From positions 1,482,799-1,546,798 of the forward strand of contig CM012955.1 in NCBI GenBank assembly GCA_000181795.3: a DNA stretch of 64,000 nucleotides. Reading direction: 5' to 3'. Positions 36,982-50,235 of the stretch are shown one piece after another (position 1 is the stretch's first letter; every line of letters begins with the position of its first letter). The notes below the pieces were generated by a model. The model was not told the DNA's origin. It made no database searches and saw only the letters and a list, made by a program, of their open reading frames with translations. The DNA comes from Trichinella spiralis (Eukaryota > Nematoda > Enoplea > Trichinellida > Trichinellidae). Made by a program: the position numbers and the translations under genes.

Positions 36982-39900
36982 CCAACTAATACTCGCCATT
37001 AACGACGACCTTATTTCTTTCTTGCTGCTCTTTTTTATTTCTACTTTTTTCCCCTTTTCTCCACTCTCCTACTCCAAATGGGATAAAATGCAAATTCTCA
37101 AGGGTAACCAAAGCAACATTGCTCGTACGGGGTTTTCTTGTCAAGGTGATACCATGAAAATCATGAAATTCCCGACGGAAAACGACGCCATTCAAAACGC
37201 CGCTTCAAATGTCTGCTCCATTGTCAGCCCGTCACAATCGCTGACCTGACAACTGACGAGTATCATTGCATGTCCTTTTATTATAATTTTTTTATATCTT
37301 TTTCCAATAAAACTGATACTACCCAATTCCACGCTTCGATGAACCATATGCAACTTGGGGGATTTGTTCAACAAACATTTTCCAAGGTCACAAATGACAG
37401 GCTCATTATCTCTGTTCCTTTTCACAAAAGCTATTTTTCACCGATCGCTTATTCGAAAGCTGTCGTTGAAATTGAACCCAAATCAAGTTCCATCAACAGT
37501 TGGTCAATAATTAAATCAATTATATATAAAACAATGCGGATGTCAAATTTTCACAATAAAAAAAATGAAACAATAACAATCACCAACCCCTACTCTCTTA
37601 CTATACACACCTAAATAAATGTGCGCGTATTTGTAGAAAATATATACATATAAATTCAACATTTATCATTTCTCTGTTTCAATAATAATAAAAATTTTAC
37701 AAATTGCACACCCCGCAAAAATTATGAATATTACTACAGTATTCAACTGAAACTTGATGATCAAAAAATAAGTACAGTAATTTCGTTGAAGACACACTGA
37801 AATTGTTCTGTGGAAATTCAAATGGAGACCAACTAATGCCCACTAGTTTCGTAAATGGAAAAATTCAAAACGATAAAGATAGACATTCGTCAGCACCACT
37901 CGGGATGAGGGGAAAAATTGAAATTGACCGTTCAAACCTTGCAGTTGTCCATTGAGGCGTTGAGAATTAGAAGTGGGAGAGAAAAGTGAAAGTGATAAGA
38001 AAACAACAACAAGCTTACCTGCTTAACACGTATAACGCCTACAGTCGACCCGGAACTGTCGGCTTCTGTTGTCATGTAGAAATAGTTGAAGCCGAGTTGA
38101 TTGTTCTCTTCTAGTGAATATTGGAGTACGTTGTCCACCGCTTCGCTGTCCAAATCGCTGGCTGACAATGACATAACTGGAGAATTTACGGGCAGTGTTT
38201 CTTTTACCGTTCCATCGTAAGATGGTGGATAAAAATAGGGTGGATTATCATTGACGTCAACAACTTTAATAATGACGATTCCAGTTCCTGTAGAAAAATT
38301 TGCATTAAAAATAAAAAGATAAAATTATGCCTTTCAAAAAATCAACAAAATATTACCCGACAGTGGATGTCTTCCCTGGTCGGTGGCTTTGACTTCAATT
38401 TCAAACTCTTTCTGGGCACTGTTTTCACGATCCAGTTCCATCTTAAACAAACATTTTCAAAAAATGTGGACACAAATTTAATTTTTTTTCTTTTTTTTAT
38501 ACCATTGCAAATATTTTGCCACTGTGGGGATCGATTCGAAAGACCGGACGACCGTCCAGATATTTGTTACGCAAAATACTGTAAATGAGTTTGGCATTGG
38601 ACGTTCTGGGATCGTCGTTGTCGGTCGCGCTCATTGTCATCACGTAAACACCTTCTTCTACAAGGGTAGATGAAAATTTTAATAAATCAAAAATCACAAA
38701 GAAAAAACAACAACAACCTGACGGAGCAATGTTCTCCGTAACGTAGCCTGTGAATGGACTGCCTTTGAAAAATGGAGCGTTGTCGTTGATGTCCGTCAAA
38801 ATAACTTGCACATCCGCATAGCCAATTAGCCCTTTGCCACCATCGTCAATTGCCTAATAGATGAAAGATGAAAAATTCCAAAAAAAACAAATTAATATTC
38901 TTATACTTGAACAACAAAATTCCACTCCTCGGCTCCATTGGGAGGATCTCGGTCGAGTGGTTTGGTCACATAAATATCACCAGTTATTTCGTTCACTGAA
39001 AATTCATCATTTGCCCCTTGACCAGCAAGTTTGTAGACAATTCTCTTGCTCGACACATCGTCATCTTTATCATACGCAATTACCTGTATTGTAGGGGAAA
39101 AGAAAAAATATATATATATATTGTTCAATTATTCATTCAACAAAAAACAAACAAACAAATAAATAAATACATGGAGCAATTTTTTCGGCACATTCTTGTC
39201 CTCTTCTTGTATAACTGCCCGGTAGAGTGATTGTTCAAATTGTGGAGAATTGTCGTTCACGTCTTCAATTGCTATTTGAATACGAGTTTGAGCTTTGTGT
39301 TCACGGTTGCCATCGGTGACGTGCAATGTCAAATCGTACAACTGAAGAATAAAAAAAACGGTACAGCTAATAGCAAGCAGTAAAAAGTCGACAGTAGTAC
39401 CTTTTTTCGCTCGTAGTCCAAAGGTTCGTTGACGAAAATTGTACCAGAACTGGCACCAACGCTGAATGCACTGCCATCGTTGCCTCGTGAATCCAAGCTG
39501 TATCGCAGTTCAGAATCTCAAGCGAAAAAAAATGATAAAGCATAATAAATGGAAATCAAATTTCACATATCAAATAATTTTTGCATACCTTTGTCCAAGT
39601 CATGAGCTTTGACGGTCATAACATTTTGTCCAACTTCGGAATTTTCTCGCACTCGACCACGATAAACTGTTTCGTTGAAATACGGAGCGTTGTCGTTGAT
39701 ATCTTGAACAAGAATTTGCACTTTGGTAATATCTGAAATAGTAAGTGGATTTTAGAAAAAAAAAGCTTTTTTTCATTTCTTTTCCAAATTTACCTCTATT
39801 CGGGCCTCTTGCACCTGGTAAATCAGACGGTGCGTTATCTTCGGCTTGCACATCGAGCACAAATGAATCATTCAATTCCCGATCGAAACTTTGAACAGCA

Positions 39901-42900
39901 TAAATGGCGCCAAGTTTGCTGTCAATACGAAATAAGTGACTTGCTGATCCGGGCAAAATTTTATACGTTATCTAAATCATTGACAAAAATATAAAACATT
40001 TTCCAACAACAACAACAACAATAACAATAGCGAAAATTTTACATCTTTGAATTCCGGCTTTTCGTCATTATCTTTAGCCACAACAGTCACCAATATTTGA
40101 TTACGAATCACCGATACATCTTGCTCTTCTTCAACTTGACCGGTAAATTTATCCAATGTAAATTTTGGCACATTGTCATTTTTGTCTCTCAGTTTAACTG
40201 TCAATGTTTTATCCCGTGACAGGCCATTGCGAAGATCCTTTCAAGAATATCAGCAAAACGAAATTAATAATCAAATGACAAATAAAACCGCAACATACTG
40301 TAGCGGAGATTGTCAAATCATAAGATTTGGTCTTTTCATAATCTAAACTTTTCAAATTTCGAATGACAACCCAGTCACGTCCATCACGCTTCTCTTGAAA
40401 TTCTCTGAAGTCTTGATTCAAATTTGTGTCCGGCTTGGCACCATTTCGCATACTATACATTTTAGAAATTTATGTATGTAAAAAGTTCTGATTATTAATT
40501 CACTCAATAACAGAAAAAATTTTAATTTGAATAAATTTAAATTTGAAATTAATATAAAAACGTATTTCAGATTACATTTTTCATAGTAAAAACATTTTTA
40601 AAAAACAGTGGTAAAAATTACAGTATAATGAAAACAGTAATCAAGTTACATCCAACATTTACCTGTACGATATTGGATTAGAAGGATCGGCTCCAGAGAG
40701 TGCGTGGCATTCAAAAAAGACGTAATTTATCTAGAATGTGACTGAATTAGTTTACAAAAATTTCGCTTAACATATATACACTTAAGCCATACTTGAACAT
40801 CCTCGTCGACAACTACATGATTCGGGCAAGATGGAGTAACCTGCCAGACTGGATAGTGTTGCGCTGCTTCGGCAATATCTATAGAAACTCGAGCTTGACT
40901 GCTACGAGGTGGTTCGCCACTATCTTTAGCAATCACCAGAAACATCATTTTATTCTTCTAGAAATAATTTCAAATGTCGATTAATTGTTCATACAAGTTA
41001 TACTTTGAAAAGCAAATGAAAAGAAAAAAACATCAATGAAAGATACAAAACGAGTAAAACTCACATTAACAGGCAATGGTCGGAAAAGCATTATTTCACC
41101 ACCGTCTTTTTTTATAGAAAAATAATTTACATCATCTAAATATTCTGGTTCGGATAAATCTTCTTGCAATGAATAAGCAATTTTTGCATTGTTTGGCGCA
41201 TCTCGATCATCTGCAAACACCGTCAGTACAGACTGACCGACTGGTGTAGATCTAGATACGCTCGCTTCGTATGTTGCGCGATCAAATTCAGGAGAATTAT
41301 CATTCTCATCCAAAACTGTTACCGTAAATTGACAAAAGCCAATTAAAGGACGAGTGCCTTTGTCAGTTGCCTAATATATCAAAGAGTTCGATAAAGCGGA
41401 ATATGACATTGAAAGCAAATTCAACGTACTTTAACAATTACGTCTTCAAATGGCCTTTCTTCACGATCAAATTCAACATAAGGAGATGCCCTGAGCTCCC
41501 CGGTAATAGCATCAATTACAAATGGTTTTCGAGTTTCTCCTTGTGGATAATACAAAGAGTAAAGAATATCTCCGTTCTGCCCTGAATCATCATCAGTTGC
41601 TTGAACCTAAAAACATATGTTCTGTCTAACCAAATCCAGTGGAATTTTTCAAAAAAAAACAATTACCATCAAAACCACATAATTGTCATGTTTCCCTTCA
41701 GGCACTTTAGCTTCACTACTGTATTTTTCACAATTATGGAATACAGGCTTGTTGTTGTTAACATCTTTCACTCCTGAGTAATGTATTCAAACATGTAAAA
41801 TAAACAAATATATCATTTTCGAAATTTTTACCTATTCTAACTGTAGCCGTACTGCTATGTTTCGCGTCAGGACCGTCATCCGTAGCAACAACAGTAAGCA
41901 TGTAAAAATCTTGGTCATGTAAATCTTTGGGACCTATGCCTTCTCGTAATTTTATGAGACCTGTATCTCGATCAATTTCAAAGTGACTCAAAAATTGACT
42001 CTGCTCTCCATTCCGCAAAAAAGCATATTTCACTTGATCTCTATCAGGATCTAAAGCTTGTATTGTTGCGATTGGTGTATTTCCTTCCGCGTCTTCAGCT
42101 ACGTATTCAGTGTACATGCTAGTTGGAAGAAAAATCGGAGCTTCATCATTGACATTCTCCGTACGGATATGAATCTTTAACAAAAGAAAAAATATCATAG
42201 TTATGTCGATCTGCTGACCGAAATTACTGAAATTACCTGGCTTGTAGCCATTTGTGCTGGATTTCCTCGATCTTTAGCAATCACATCAAATTTGTAAATG
42301 TAAAAACCTTGCATCGTCTGATCTGCATCCAGTCTTACTTTTGGCGATATTACACCTTGATTATCAATTGTAAAGTTATGATCTGTCAGTGAGTATTCAA
42401 TTTCACTGTTAAGACCACTGTCTTTGTCTCTTGCAGATACTGTAAGAAATTTTTATGAATTATTCACTTTTTGAAATAATAACTTACCTTGCAAAATAGG
42501 ATTCCCTATAGGGTGATCCTCTTTGATAGAAATTGCGTATAATGGTTGTGTAAAAACAGGTGCATTGTCATTTACATCAGTGATCTGGATTTCAACGGGA
42601 ACTTCAGTTGACTTTTTTCCTTCACTGGCAATCACTAAAATTATCTCATACTTATTACGCAAAGCATACTCGTAACAGTAAAAAATCTATTCAAAAAACC
42701 TTTTAAAGCATAAGCTCTTGGCTGCAAAGGATCATCATAATCTAATGATCGCATTAGATGTACAACGCCTGTATTTTTATCAATTGAAAAATCGTCCGGA
42801 CTGTTGCCATAATCATCTCTTTTTGTATCTTCCCACAAAGAGTAGGTAATTTTCAATTCTGGGTTATTTTCAAAAGAAATTGCCTTGATTTGAGCAACAC

Positions 42901-45900
42901 TAAAACATCAAATAATGACTTTTCATTATAGAATATTCTGTTTTTAATTTTATTAATTATTAGCATGTTTGTACTACATGGATGATTATGGTTATATATT
43001 ATTATACGCTGTATACACTACACAGGCATATCTGCGTTCTGAAATAACTTTAGACATGCAAAATAATAGCTTGATCTGAACATTATATTTCTTAAGCATA
43101 CATTTTAATGTAAAACAGATTGATTTCCTCATGTTCAATAAAAAAACTGTAACTACAGTACCAGCATACATTAAAAAATATAAAATTGGTTTATAACGAA
43201 GAACTTGAAAATAATATAGATGTGTAATTCATAATTTCATGAATGAATTATTGCAAATTAACTACAAAATAAATAGCAAACTTAATATTTAGAATGCAAA
43301 TTGGCATTTTAACAACTGAGAACTGTAATCTCAATAATTTCATTTATCACGCGATGCTCAAGAAATGAAATATTTCTTATAAACGTAGTAATTTCATTAA
43401 ATTCTATGTTTGATATGGCAAAATTAGTTAAACAAGTAACGTCTATTGATTAAAACTTAGAAATGGGTGTCTCACTTGAAATAATATCTAAAAATGAGAT
43501 CAATAAATTATTTTTCATTGCAACTTATGCTTTGTTGCACTTTCTTTGATTATTTTTCAAAACTATTTGATTCTTAAAAAGAGTTAAAATGAATAAAGCG
43601 CAGCGCAATAAAGCAAAAACGGAACTGTTCTATTAATTATGATAGAGCAATATGATAATTTGATATTTGAAAAACAAAGAACTAAAAAAACAATTATTTG
43701 AGGTATGTTTATATAATTACACTTTTAGTGGTGTAGTAATTACTTAGGTTTTACTTTGAGTACAGTACTACTATTACAGTATATTGGAACGCAGGATGAA
43801 TGCAATATATGATGTGTTTGAACCGAACCGCCACAGTAGTTATAAAAATAAATCAGTTTGAAAAGTCTAATAAAAGTAAATTTATGATGTTCAGAATTTA
43901 ATGAACCCTTAATTGATTTATTACTTATAGTGCAGTCTATCGCGTGATTCTTCTGAAAGTGCAAAATTAATAAAAACAACTCCAATTACCTAGCAGAAAC
44001 CGGTGTATCTTCACTAACAGATATCTGGTATTTTTCTTGATAAAACTGTGGTGCTCTTGATCCTCCCATAATATCCACTACAGCTATTTCACTGTCGGCA
44101 TTTGGCTGCATTCCCATGCGCATATCATGCGCCTGAACGTAAACTCGATACGAATGTCCATACAAATATCGAGAAAGAGCTGTTTTAATACGGCCAGTTT
44201 GACGATCAACTGTGAATGTGTTTGGGGCTAAAGTATAAAATTATACCTGAAACATATCTACAAATAATTCGGTTACTTACGCTCAGTACTAATAAGTCGG
44301 TATTCAACATCACTTGAACCGTCACCTCCTTCACATCGGGCCAACAAAGAATACACAGTAAAGCCTACTGGTACTTCTACAGGAACAATCGCCCAGTATG
44401 GAACAGGCTGATTAATAAATTTAGGTTTCTCATATACATCCAAAACAGTGATGACAATTTGCTGCACAGATGATTCTAAATAAACAAATAAATGTATAAA
44501 TTCACTTTTTGCAAAGCATTGCCAAAGTTTTTTGATAATGCAAAACTAAATTTTCTACTGCTAGGTAATTTAATAAAATATTAAACGAAGCAAATACTGC
44601 TGATTGTACTAATCGCATTTTATTGTAAATGTGTAACACAATTAGTTTTACTTATGTGGCAGAAAAAATTAAAACAATGTCTGCACTAAACAAAATTAAA
44701 CAAATGCTAAAAAATTCAAAATGTAAATGTGTAAAGTCATTTTTTAACTATCGTAATTAATACTGAAACCATTTTCAGACCACCTACTTAAGTTTGTATG
44801 AAACAAAAGGCATTAAAAATTATATAACAAGCGTAAAGACATTTGACAAGCTGAGGTATATCAAACCAGTAGTCATCGATTATTGTATTAAAAGATTAAC
44901 TTCAAAGTACTTATGACAGAGACCAATATTTTATTAATCAGCAACCACATTCGATTTTCGTTATTGAAAATATAGATCAGGGTATATTACTAAGCAAATG
45001 AGACAAATTTTAGAAACTCAATTTCTATGTTAAGTTAAACTTACTGGAAGTGACAAAAGAACTAAATAGCGCATTGCCTGAAGTAGATTTGCAGCTAAGT
45101 TTAGAATCTTAAAAATTAATCGACTGCTCACTGGCTAATCTAATTATTTCATTTTCATCTTCAAACCAATTTCCATTAATCGATTTCAACAAATGCAAAA
45201 TAAAACAGTTTAAGAAAACAAATGAAAAATTGTCTAACAGAAATTTTTAGCTTCGATATATAAAATTTATTAAGATGAAACTTGAAACTTCAAGTAGATA
45301 ACTATATGCTGTTACTTTACTGATTAAAATCAACTAAAACTACGAAAAATGTTATCATATGCTTCATAGGAAATTTAAATTCAAAAGTGTAAAAGTGAAA
45401 ACTATAATCATTATGAATTGTATTAATGTGCCGGCAAAATATGTCAAATTTGTAAATTTTATATTGGTTGGGCAAAATTGTGATGTGAGGACAATCAGTG
45501 TCTTAGCCAATTTATTGATGAAAAATCAACTAGAAATTGCTTAACCATCAACCTTTCTATTTCAGCCAGTGCATTAGCCAACTGACTCATTGCGTTAACT
45601 GTGACAAAGTGATGGCTACCCAAGCGTGCTGCACTTTATTCCAAAAGAATTTTTAATGACGTCGCATTGAATAGAGAGAATACTGCAATTGCTGCCAATG
45701 GCCAAATATTCGCATGATAAAGCAAATGCCCATTTGTTTGCTGTAATCATCCGGATGACTAATCGAAAATCTAGCATTTGTCTGTAAAAATTTTATCTAC
45801 AGCGACAGATGAAAAATCCATATTTAATATTAAATATAAAATGGAAAATGTGCAACATCGAGTGAACATTTCAATGAAATTAACAAATTACAAAGGTTCT

Positions 45901-48900
45901 CATGAAAATCATCGTTATCCATGTCTTTTTTTGCTTTCAGATGGTTTTGGCAGAAATAAATATTCCGCCCAACTATTGCTTTCCAACTCAACTACTACCT
46001 CTTAGTACAGCTGTGCTCATTGCGTGTGCTTTTATAAACAGTAAATGGATATTCAAATGAAGCTTCCTTTTCAGGACAATTCTATTTCCTATTTTAAAAG
46101 CAGAAAATATTAATTACTTATTTACAGGTGCAAAACTAAAATGTGACACTTCAGTGTGTGAATTATCACGCCAGAAATAGTACAGTTTAATTTGCGTGTT
46201 CTGCCTGCAAAATAATATTCGTTTCAGATCAAAAGATTTGAAAAAGTTCATAACGTGAATAAAATAGAATAGAATGAATAATCTGTTACTATAAAAGATA
46301 AATGTGTAGAAATGCTCAATCTATAAAACAAGCTTAACAGACAAAGATGATCGATGATACCTCCAATATATTGATATTTCATCAGTCAGCTTAAAAATTT
46401 CACTATGCAATAATTTGCTAGCATATAGCAGTTTGGGCAAAAGCTTTTATGCTCTTTCTGAAGTGTAGAAATCAGACGAATTATCTGGTCAAGCACTCTG
46501 ACCTAACATTTTCAAGCTACTAATTGAATGGTGGTCATTACGCTGTTGGAGTTGCTGAGTTAGTCGGCGGTTTTGTTAGCGGTTAAATCGTTAAGGGGGT
46601 AACAAGCATTTGGCTTGTTACAACATTCAAAAATGGTCCAAGTTGACAGATGGTCAAGCGTCATGCGACCAAACGATCTTCTTGGTTAATGCTATTGTCA
46701 ACTTATCGACGCCTACCACGGTAGTACGGGAAACGCCCTGCGAATAGAAGCAATTGCCTCTAAGATTCAATTATGAAATATGCCCAAACTGCTTTTGCTA
46801 GCAATTTTCCTATACACCAGCTGACATAATAATCAAGGGACATGGCTGCTAAAATTGCCAATATCACTATAGATCAGATTTGTCAACGCAGATTAGCGCC
46901 ATTTTTATTTACTCAACGACAAGATGGAATCATTTTCAATTTTAATAATATCCATTTGTGATATTGGAAATAAAATTACAATTCGGCCAGATGAAAAATA
47001 ATACAAATACAGTTTTTAACTCATTTTTAATAAATTACCCAAATTTAGTAAGTTAAATGAATTGAAACTAGCAAGGTTGCCAGATGTTGAAGCAGTTATG
47101 AAAAATCGAAACAAAATTTTTAAATAGACAAAAGCAGAGAAATTAAAAATTTCTCCTTCATGCATCACCGAAATAATTATGCTGAACAATACACTTCTCT
47201 TTGTTTAGTTGAATAAAAGAGTTTTAAAATTTTTCAAAAAACTTACATAAATTGCAGACGCGTTTGCTGTTCATAAAATCGAAAGCAGCCGCGCTAGCAA
47301 GTAATTCAAAGCAGTGGAAAAATTACCTCCCATGAGAGTGTGCGCTTCATGACTTGTCAAAATCAAGGCAACATTTATGTTCATGGGAAAGAGAATGCAA
47401 TCAAATTTCAAACGTAAAATTATCATGAAAACAATTGGTGCAAATTATTTTTCGTCACTGCTTACATTTTTAACACTAAGCTAAAATAAAAGAATGCTTT
47501 CACTTACTGCATCACAAAGGCAAAACAATCAAACTGTAAAAATCAAAATCATTTGCAAATATCCAAACAGCAATATCCAAAATTAAGTACATTTGAATTT
47601 TATTTCATTTGAACAGTATTTTAACATTGATTTTCACGTCATTGAAAAGTTCCTGGACTGCTTATCTAGAGGAAAACTGTGCAAAAATATCAGAAGTCGA
47701 TTTCAATTCAATGCCTTAGAGAAAATTTTCCTTTTTACAAAATTGATATTTCAAAATTAAAAATTTTTAATTCAGTTGGACAATTTCAAATTAGAAATGA
47801 TGCACAGCAACTCATCTAATACAAATTCATTTTTAATTTGAATTCTTTTATCTCTAATTAAAATATTTACCGAGGTACCGTTCACATCCTTTTGCTATTA
47901 ACAATTCAGATCGATAAGAATATATGATTTAAAAGTGCACTTATTACAATTGTTAAGATTCCCATTCTGTACACTGGAATATAATACACTTCATCTATTT
48001 CGAAGCAAAAATTCACCGCTGACATTGTGAATTATCACCAAAATATCTTGTTGTTCTTTACACTCTCAGTTGATTAGACTGTAATGAATGAAGCATACAC
48101 TAAAGTTGCTAAAGAATCCAAAGAGGGCAATCGATAAGTACAATGAACAATGGTTAACAGATTTCCTCATATGCATTGTGCCATGTTGAAAATTATTGAA
48201 ATTTTCATAAATGACAAAAAAGTATAACAATTTCCAATCGCTATTATAGAAGAATTTGCAATTTTAAGAAAATGTACTTTATAATTTATAAATTTTTAAT
48301 AACTGTTGTGCAAGACTAGATGAATTCATCGCATAAATGTTTTCTTGTACGAATAAATTCGAAAAGTTAACCTAATTGCGAAATGCTCAATGAATTCATG
48401 CAAGCGCTAAACATAGGACAGATATGTATGACTGACTAACTGATCGAAACGCTGCTTTTCAACAACTCTGCTGGAATAAATTAATAATTTGACCCGGTGT
48501 TAGCTATTTGCTTGAGATAAATAAATGCTTTTTAGCTTATGCTTAAAAGAACATCTGCTTAATAGGGCAGTTTTTATAGCAAAACGCCGGCCTGCATTCA
48601 GGCAGAAATCGCCAGTGAAGTGGTCACGAGCATTAGCAATTGCAAAGGCTGGGAAAAGAACGGCCAGTGACCAGCGGTCAACAGCGCACTGACCAGTTCG
48701 TATTAAACATCAATTCTAAAGGTCAAGGCAGAATTCCATTCCCGTACTGAGCAAGGTCGTGCCAAAACTGAATTAGTCATCCAAAGAGTGGTTGAAAAAT
48801 TACGCATTTAGCCATATGAAAAATTATTAAAAATAAAAAATAAAAATAACAAATATTAAGCCGCCCATGCTAATGAGGTCAGCGTGGACAAAACGGATGA

Positions 48901-50235
48901 GGCAAAATGCACACGGACAAACTCAGCTTAGCCAAACACCAACTGTTCATGCGGGCCATCCGGGTTTTAGGGCCAACATGCAAAACAAAGCTTACCCATT
49001 GTTCTCAAATTTTCCACAATAATGGAAAAGTGAATCATCTTCTCTGTCTCGTAATTTAGCGCTTCAGTCAGTTCCAATGAACCGTTGCGATGAACAGTAA
49101 AATGACTCTTTACTACAGGGGCGTTTTTCACGGCTTCATTGTATTGCAGTGGTATTAGAAGAAATAAATATCCAAGTGGTGCATCTTCAGGCAGAGAAAA
49201 GCTAAGTTCAGATCGCAGTTCCCGTTTGTTACGGCTAGTAGTTAATGCCATTGCATTAGGATTCACTGTTACAGTAACCAAGCAACTGTCTTTTCCAAGC
49301 ATACCGGCGCCGGAGGGTCTGGCAGAAATGTAAAACTGATATTGATCTTTTTCAAGAAGTCCTGTAGTAAATATATCGCCATTGAACGATTCCACATCAA
49401 ATGGTACTGGCATTTTGCTTTCCAGCTGATACGTAAAGCCACACAAGCCTAAATGATGGCAAGATGCCTCAAGTCTGGTTATTGTTGTGCCAACAGGAAC
49501 ATCTTTAGAAATAGTGACATAGTAACGTCGACGTGGAAAAAGTGGACGTGAATAAAAAGTGCCTCTTGTAAATCTCATTTCAGAGTAGATATCCAGAGTA
49601 GTTTGATCACAGTTTGATGCTGGCCGTCCTTGTACACGCAACTTGCAACGGTAAACAGGGAGACGTGAAAGCAGGGGCTTAGCAAGACGCAGCTTTACGT
49701 AGGGCAGTGATGTCTCATTTCTTTGAATTACGTCCAGGCGAAACGGACATTCTTCAGAATTGTCTACAAGGCGAAAAGTCGGCTGAACAGATAGCTGGCA
49801 GTGTCTGGCCAGCGAGATGTGCTCCAAACCAGGAATCACATCCCCAACGGATATTTGACTAGGTAGAAACCCAACGTAAAGATGTCGATCAAACCTGAGA
49901 CGATTATAGTTTGGGATTACCGTTATCAGTACTTTTTCCACCCGTTCCCATTTGCTTTCATCACTGAGATTAGAGCGCAGCAGTAGATGCAATACCATCG
50001 GTACCCTGACATCGGAAAGATCTTTGGCAAGAATGACTTTATTGCTTGAGGTTGGATGCAAGCAAAAGTAGCCCAAGTCTGGCTTGTCCAAACGTACTTG
50101 GTCTTCAAAAGTAAGGACAACAGATCCAATTTTGGTATCTTCAGGAAGAGCCAAATGACGCCATGCCCATATATAGGCAGGCACACTAAATGTGAGTAGG
50201 CATAAATATACTATGGTGCCTCGCATCGTTAGCAT
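28626..50235 (-). CDS. hmr-1: HMR-1B/N-cadherin classical cadherin, long form
   Basis: Thirty-six exons in continuous phase give about 3,007 residues. From the N-terminus the blocks are 48996-50235, then 44281-44475, 43990-44227, 42700-42899, 42488-42634, 42237-42439 and onward to 38019-38287, 34150-34385, 33693-33860, 31395-32418, 28939-29526 and 28626-28858. The start [16 protein letters not shown] is a signal peptide. About fifteen linker motifs of the DxNDNxP type mark some fifteen or sixteen extracellular cadherin repeats, several degenerate near the N-terminus. Next come the membrane-proximal EGF, laminin-G, EGF, laminin-G and EGF-like modules, the helix [19 protein letters not shown], and a cytoplasmic tail. 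The tail has the p120-catenin site ([20 protein letters not shown]) and the beta-catenin site (VGSLSSLSS...[11 protein letters not shown]...FKKLADMYG). This order matches HMR-1B and Drosophila CadN, neuronal and epithelial adhesion receptors linked to actin through catenins. A second possible start is at 50226. Confidence 0.95.
33635..33654 (+). repeat. (CATA)n microsatellite in an hmr-1 intron
   Basis: CATA units followed by GATA units immediately downstream (minus strand) of the donor of exon 33693-33860. Confidence 0.9.
34871..34897 (+). repeat. (AAAC)n microsatellite
   Basis: Tandem AAAC units in the 3.6 kb hmr-1 intron. Confidence 0.95.
35303..35321 (+). repeat. (CT)n microsatellite
   Basis: Pure CT run in the 3.6 kb hmr-1 intron. 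Confidence 0.9.
35475..35507 (+). repeat. (CTAT)n(AT)n microsatellite
   Basis: CTAT units passing into AT within the 3.6 kb hmr-1 intron. Confidence 0.95.
36946..36978 (+). repeat. (CA)n microsatellite
   Basis: Pure CA run of about 16 units in the 3.6 kb hmr-1 intron. Confidence 0.97.
44476..48995 (-). other. 4.5 kb first intron of hmr-1
   Basis: The intron joins exon 1 (ending IIVENLRTM) to exon 2 (beginning [14 protein letters not shown]) at phase 1. It contains no cadherin-like coding sequence. Two patches are less AT-rich than the rest: about 46540-46880, with paired inverted repeats listed separately, and about 48590-48760, with a GCCTG-CATT-CAGGC hairpin and repeated AGTGACCAG/ACTGACCAG words. 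Such patches could be regulatory elements, but this is only compositional evidence. Confidence 0.5.
46599..46704. other. Pair of inverted repeats in the first hmr-1 intron
   Basis: GTAACAAGC and GCTTGTTAC (46599-46621) form a perfect 9-bp stem with a 5-nt loop. Immediately after it, AAGTTGACA (46640-46648) pairs with TGTCAACTT (46696-46704). Inside that arm, TGGTC (46651-46655) pairs with GACCA (46667-46671). The set could fold into two adjacent hairpins in DNA or RNA. No known RNA family is recognised. Confidence 0.4.

Larger units (their letters stand above)
34386..38018 (-). other. 3.6 kb internal intron of hmr-1
   Basis: This is one of two long introns in an otherwise compact 3' two-thirds of the gene. 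It separates the exon ending GVIRVKQ from the one beginning [13 protein letters not shown], at phase 0. It holds AAAC (34871-34897), CT (35303-35321), CTAT (35475-35507) and AC (36946-36978) tandem repeats. I see no coding block related to cadherin and no clear alternative first exon. Confidence 0.6.
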
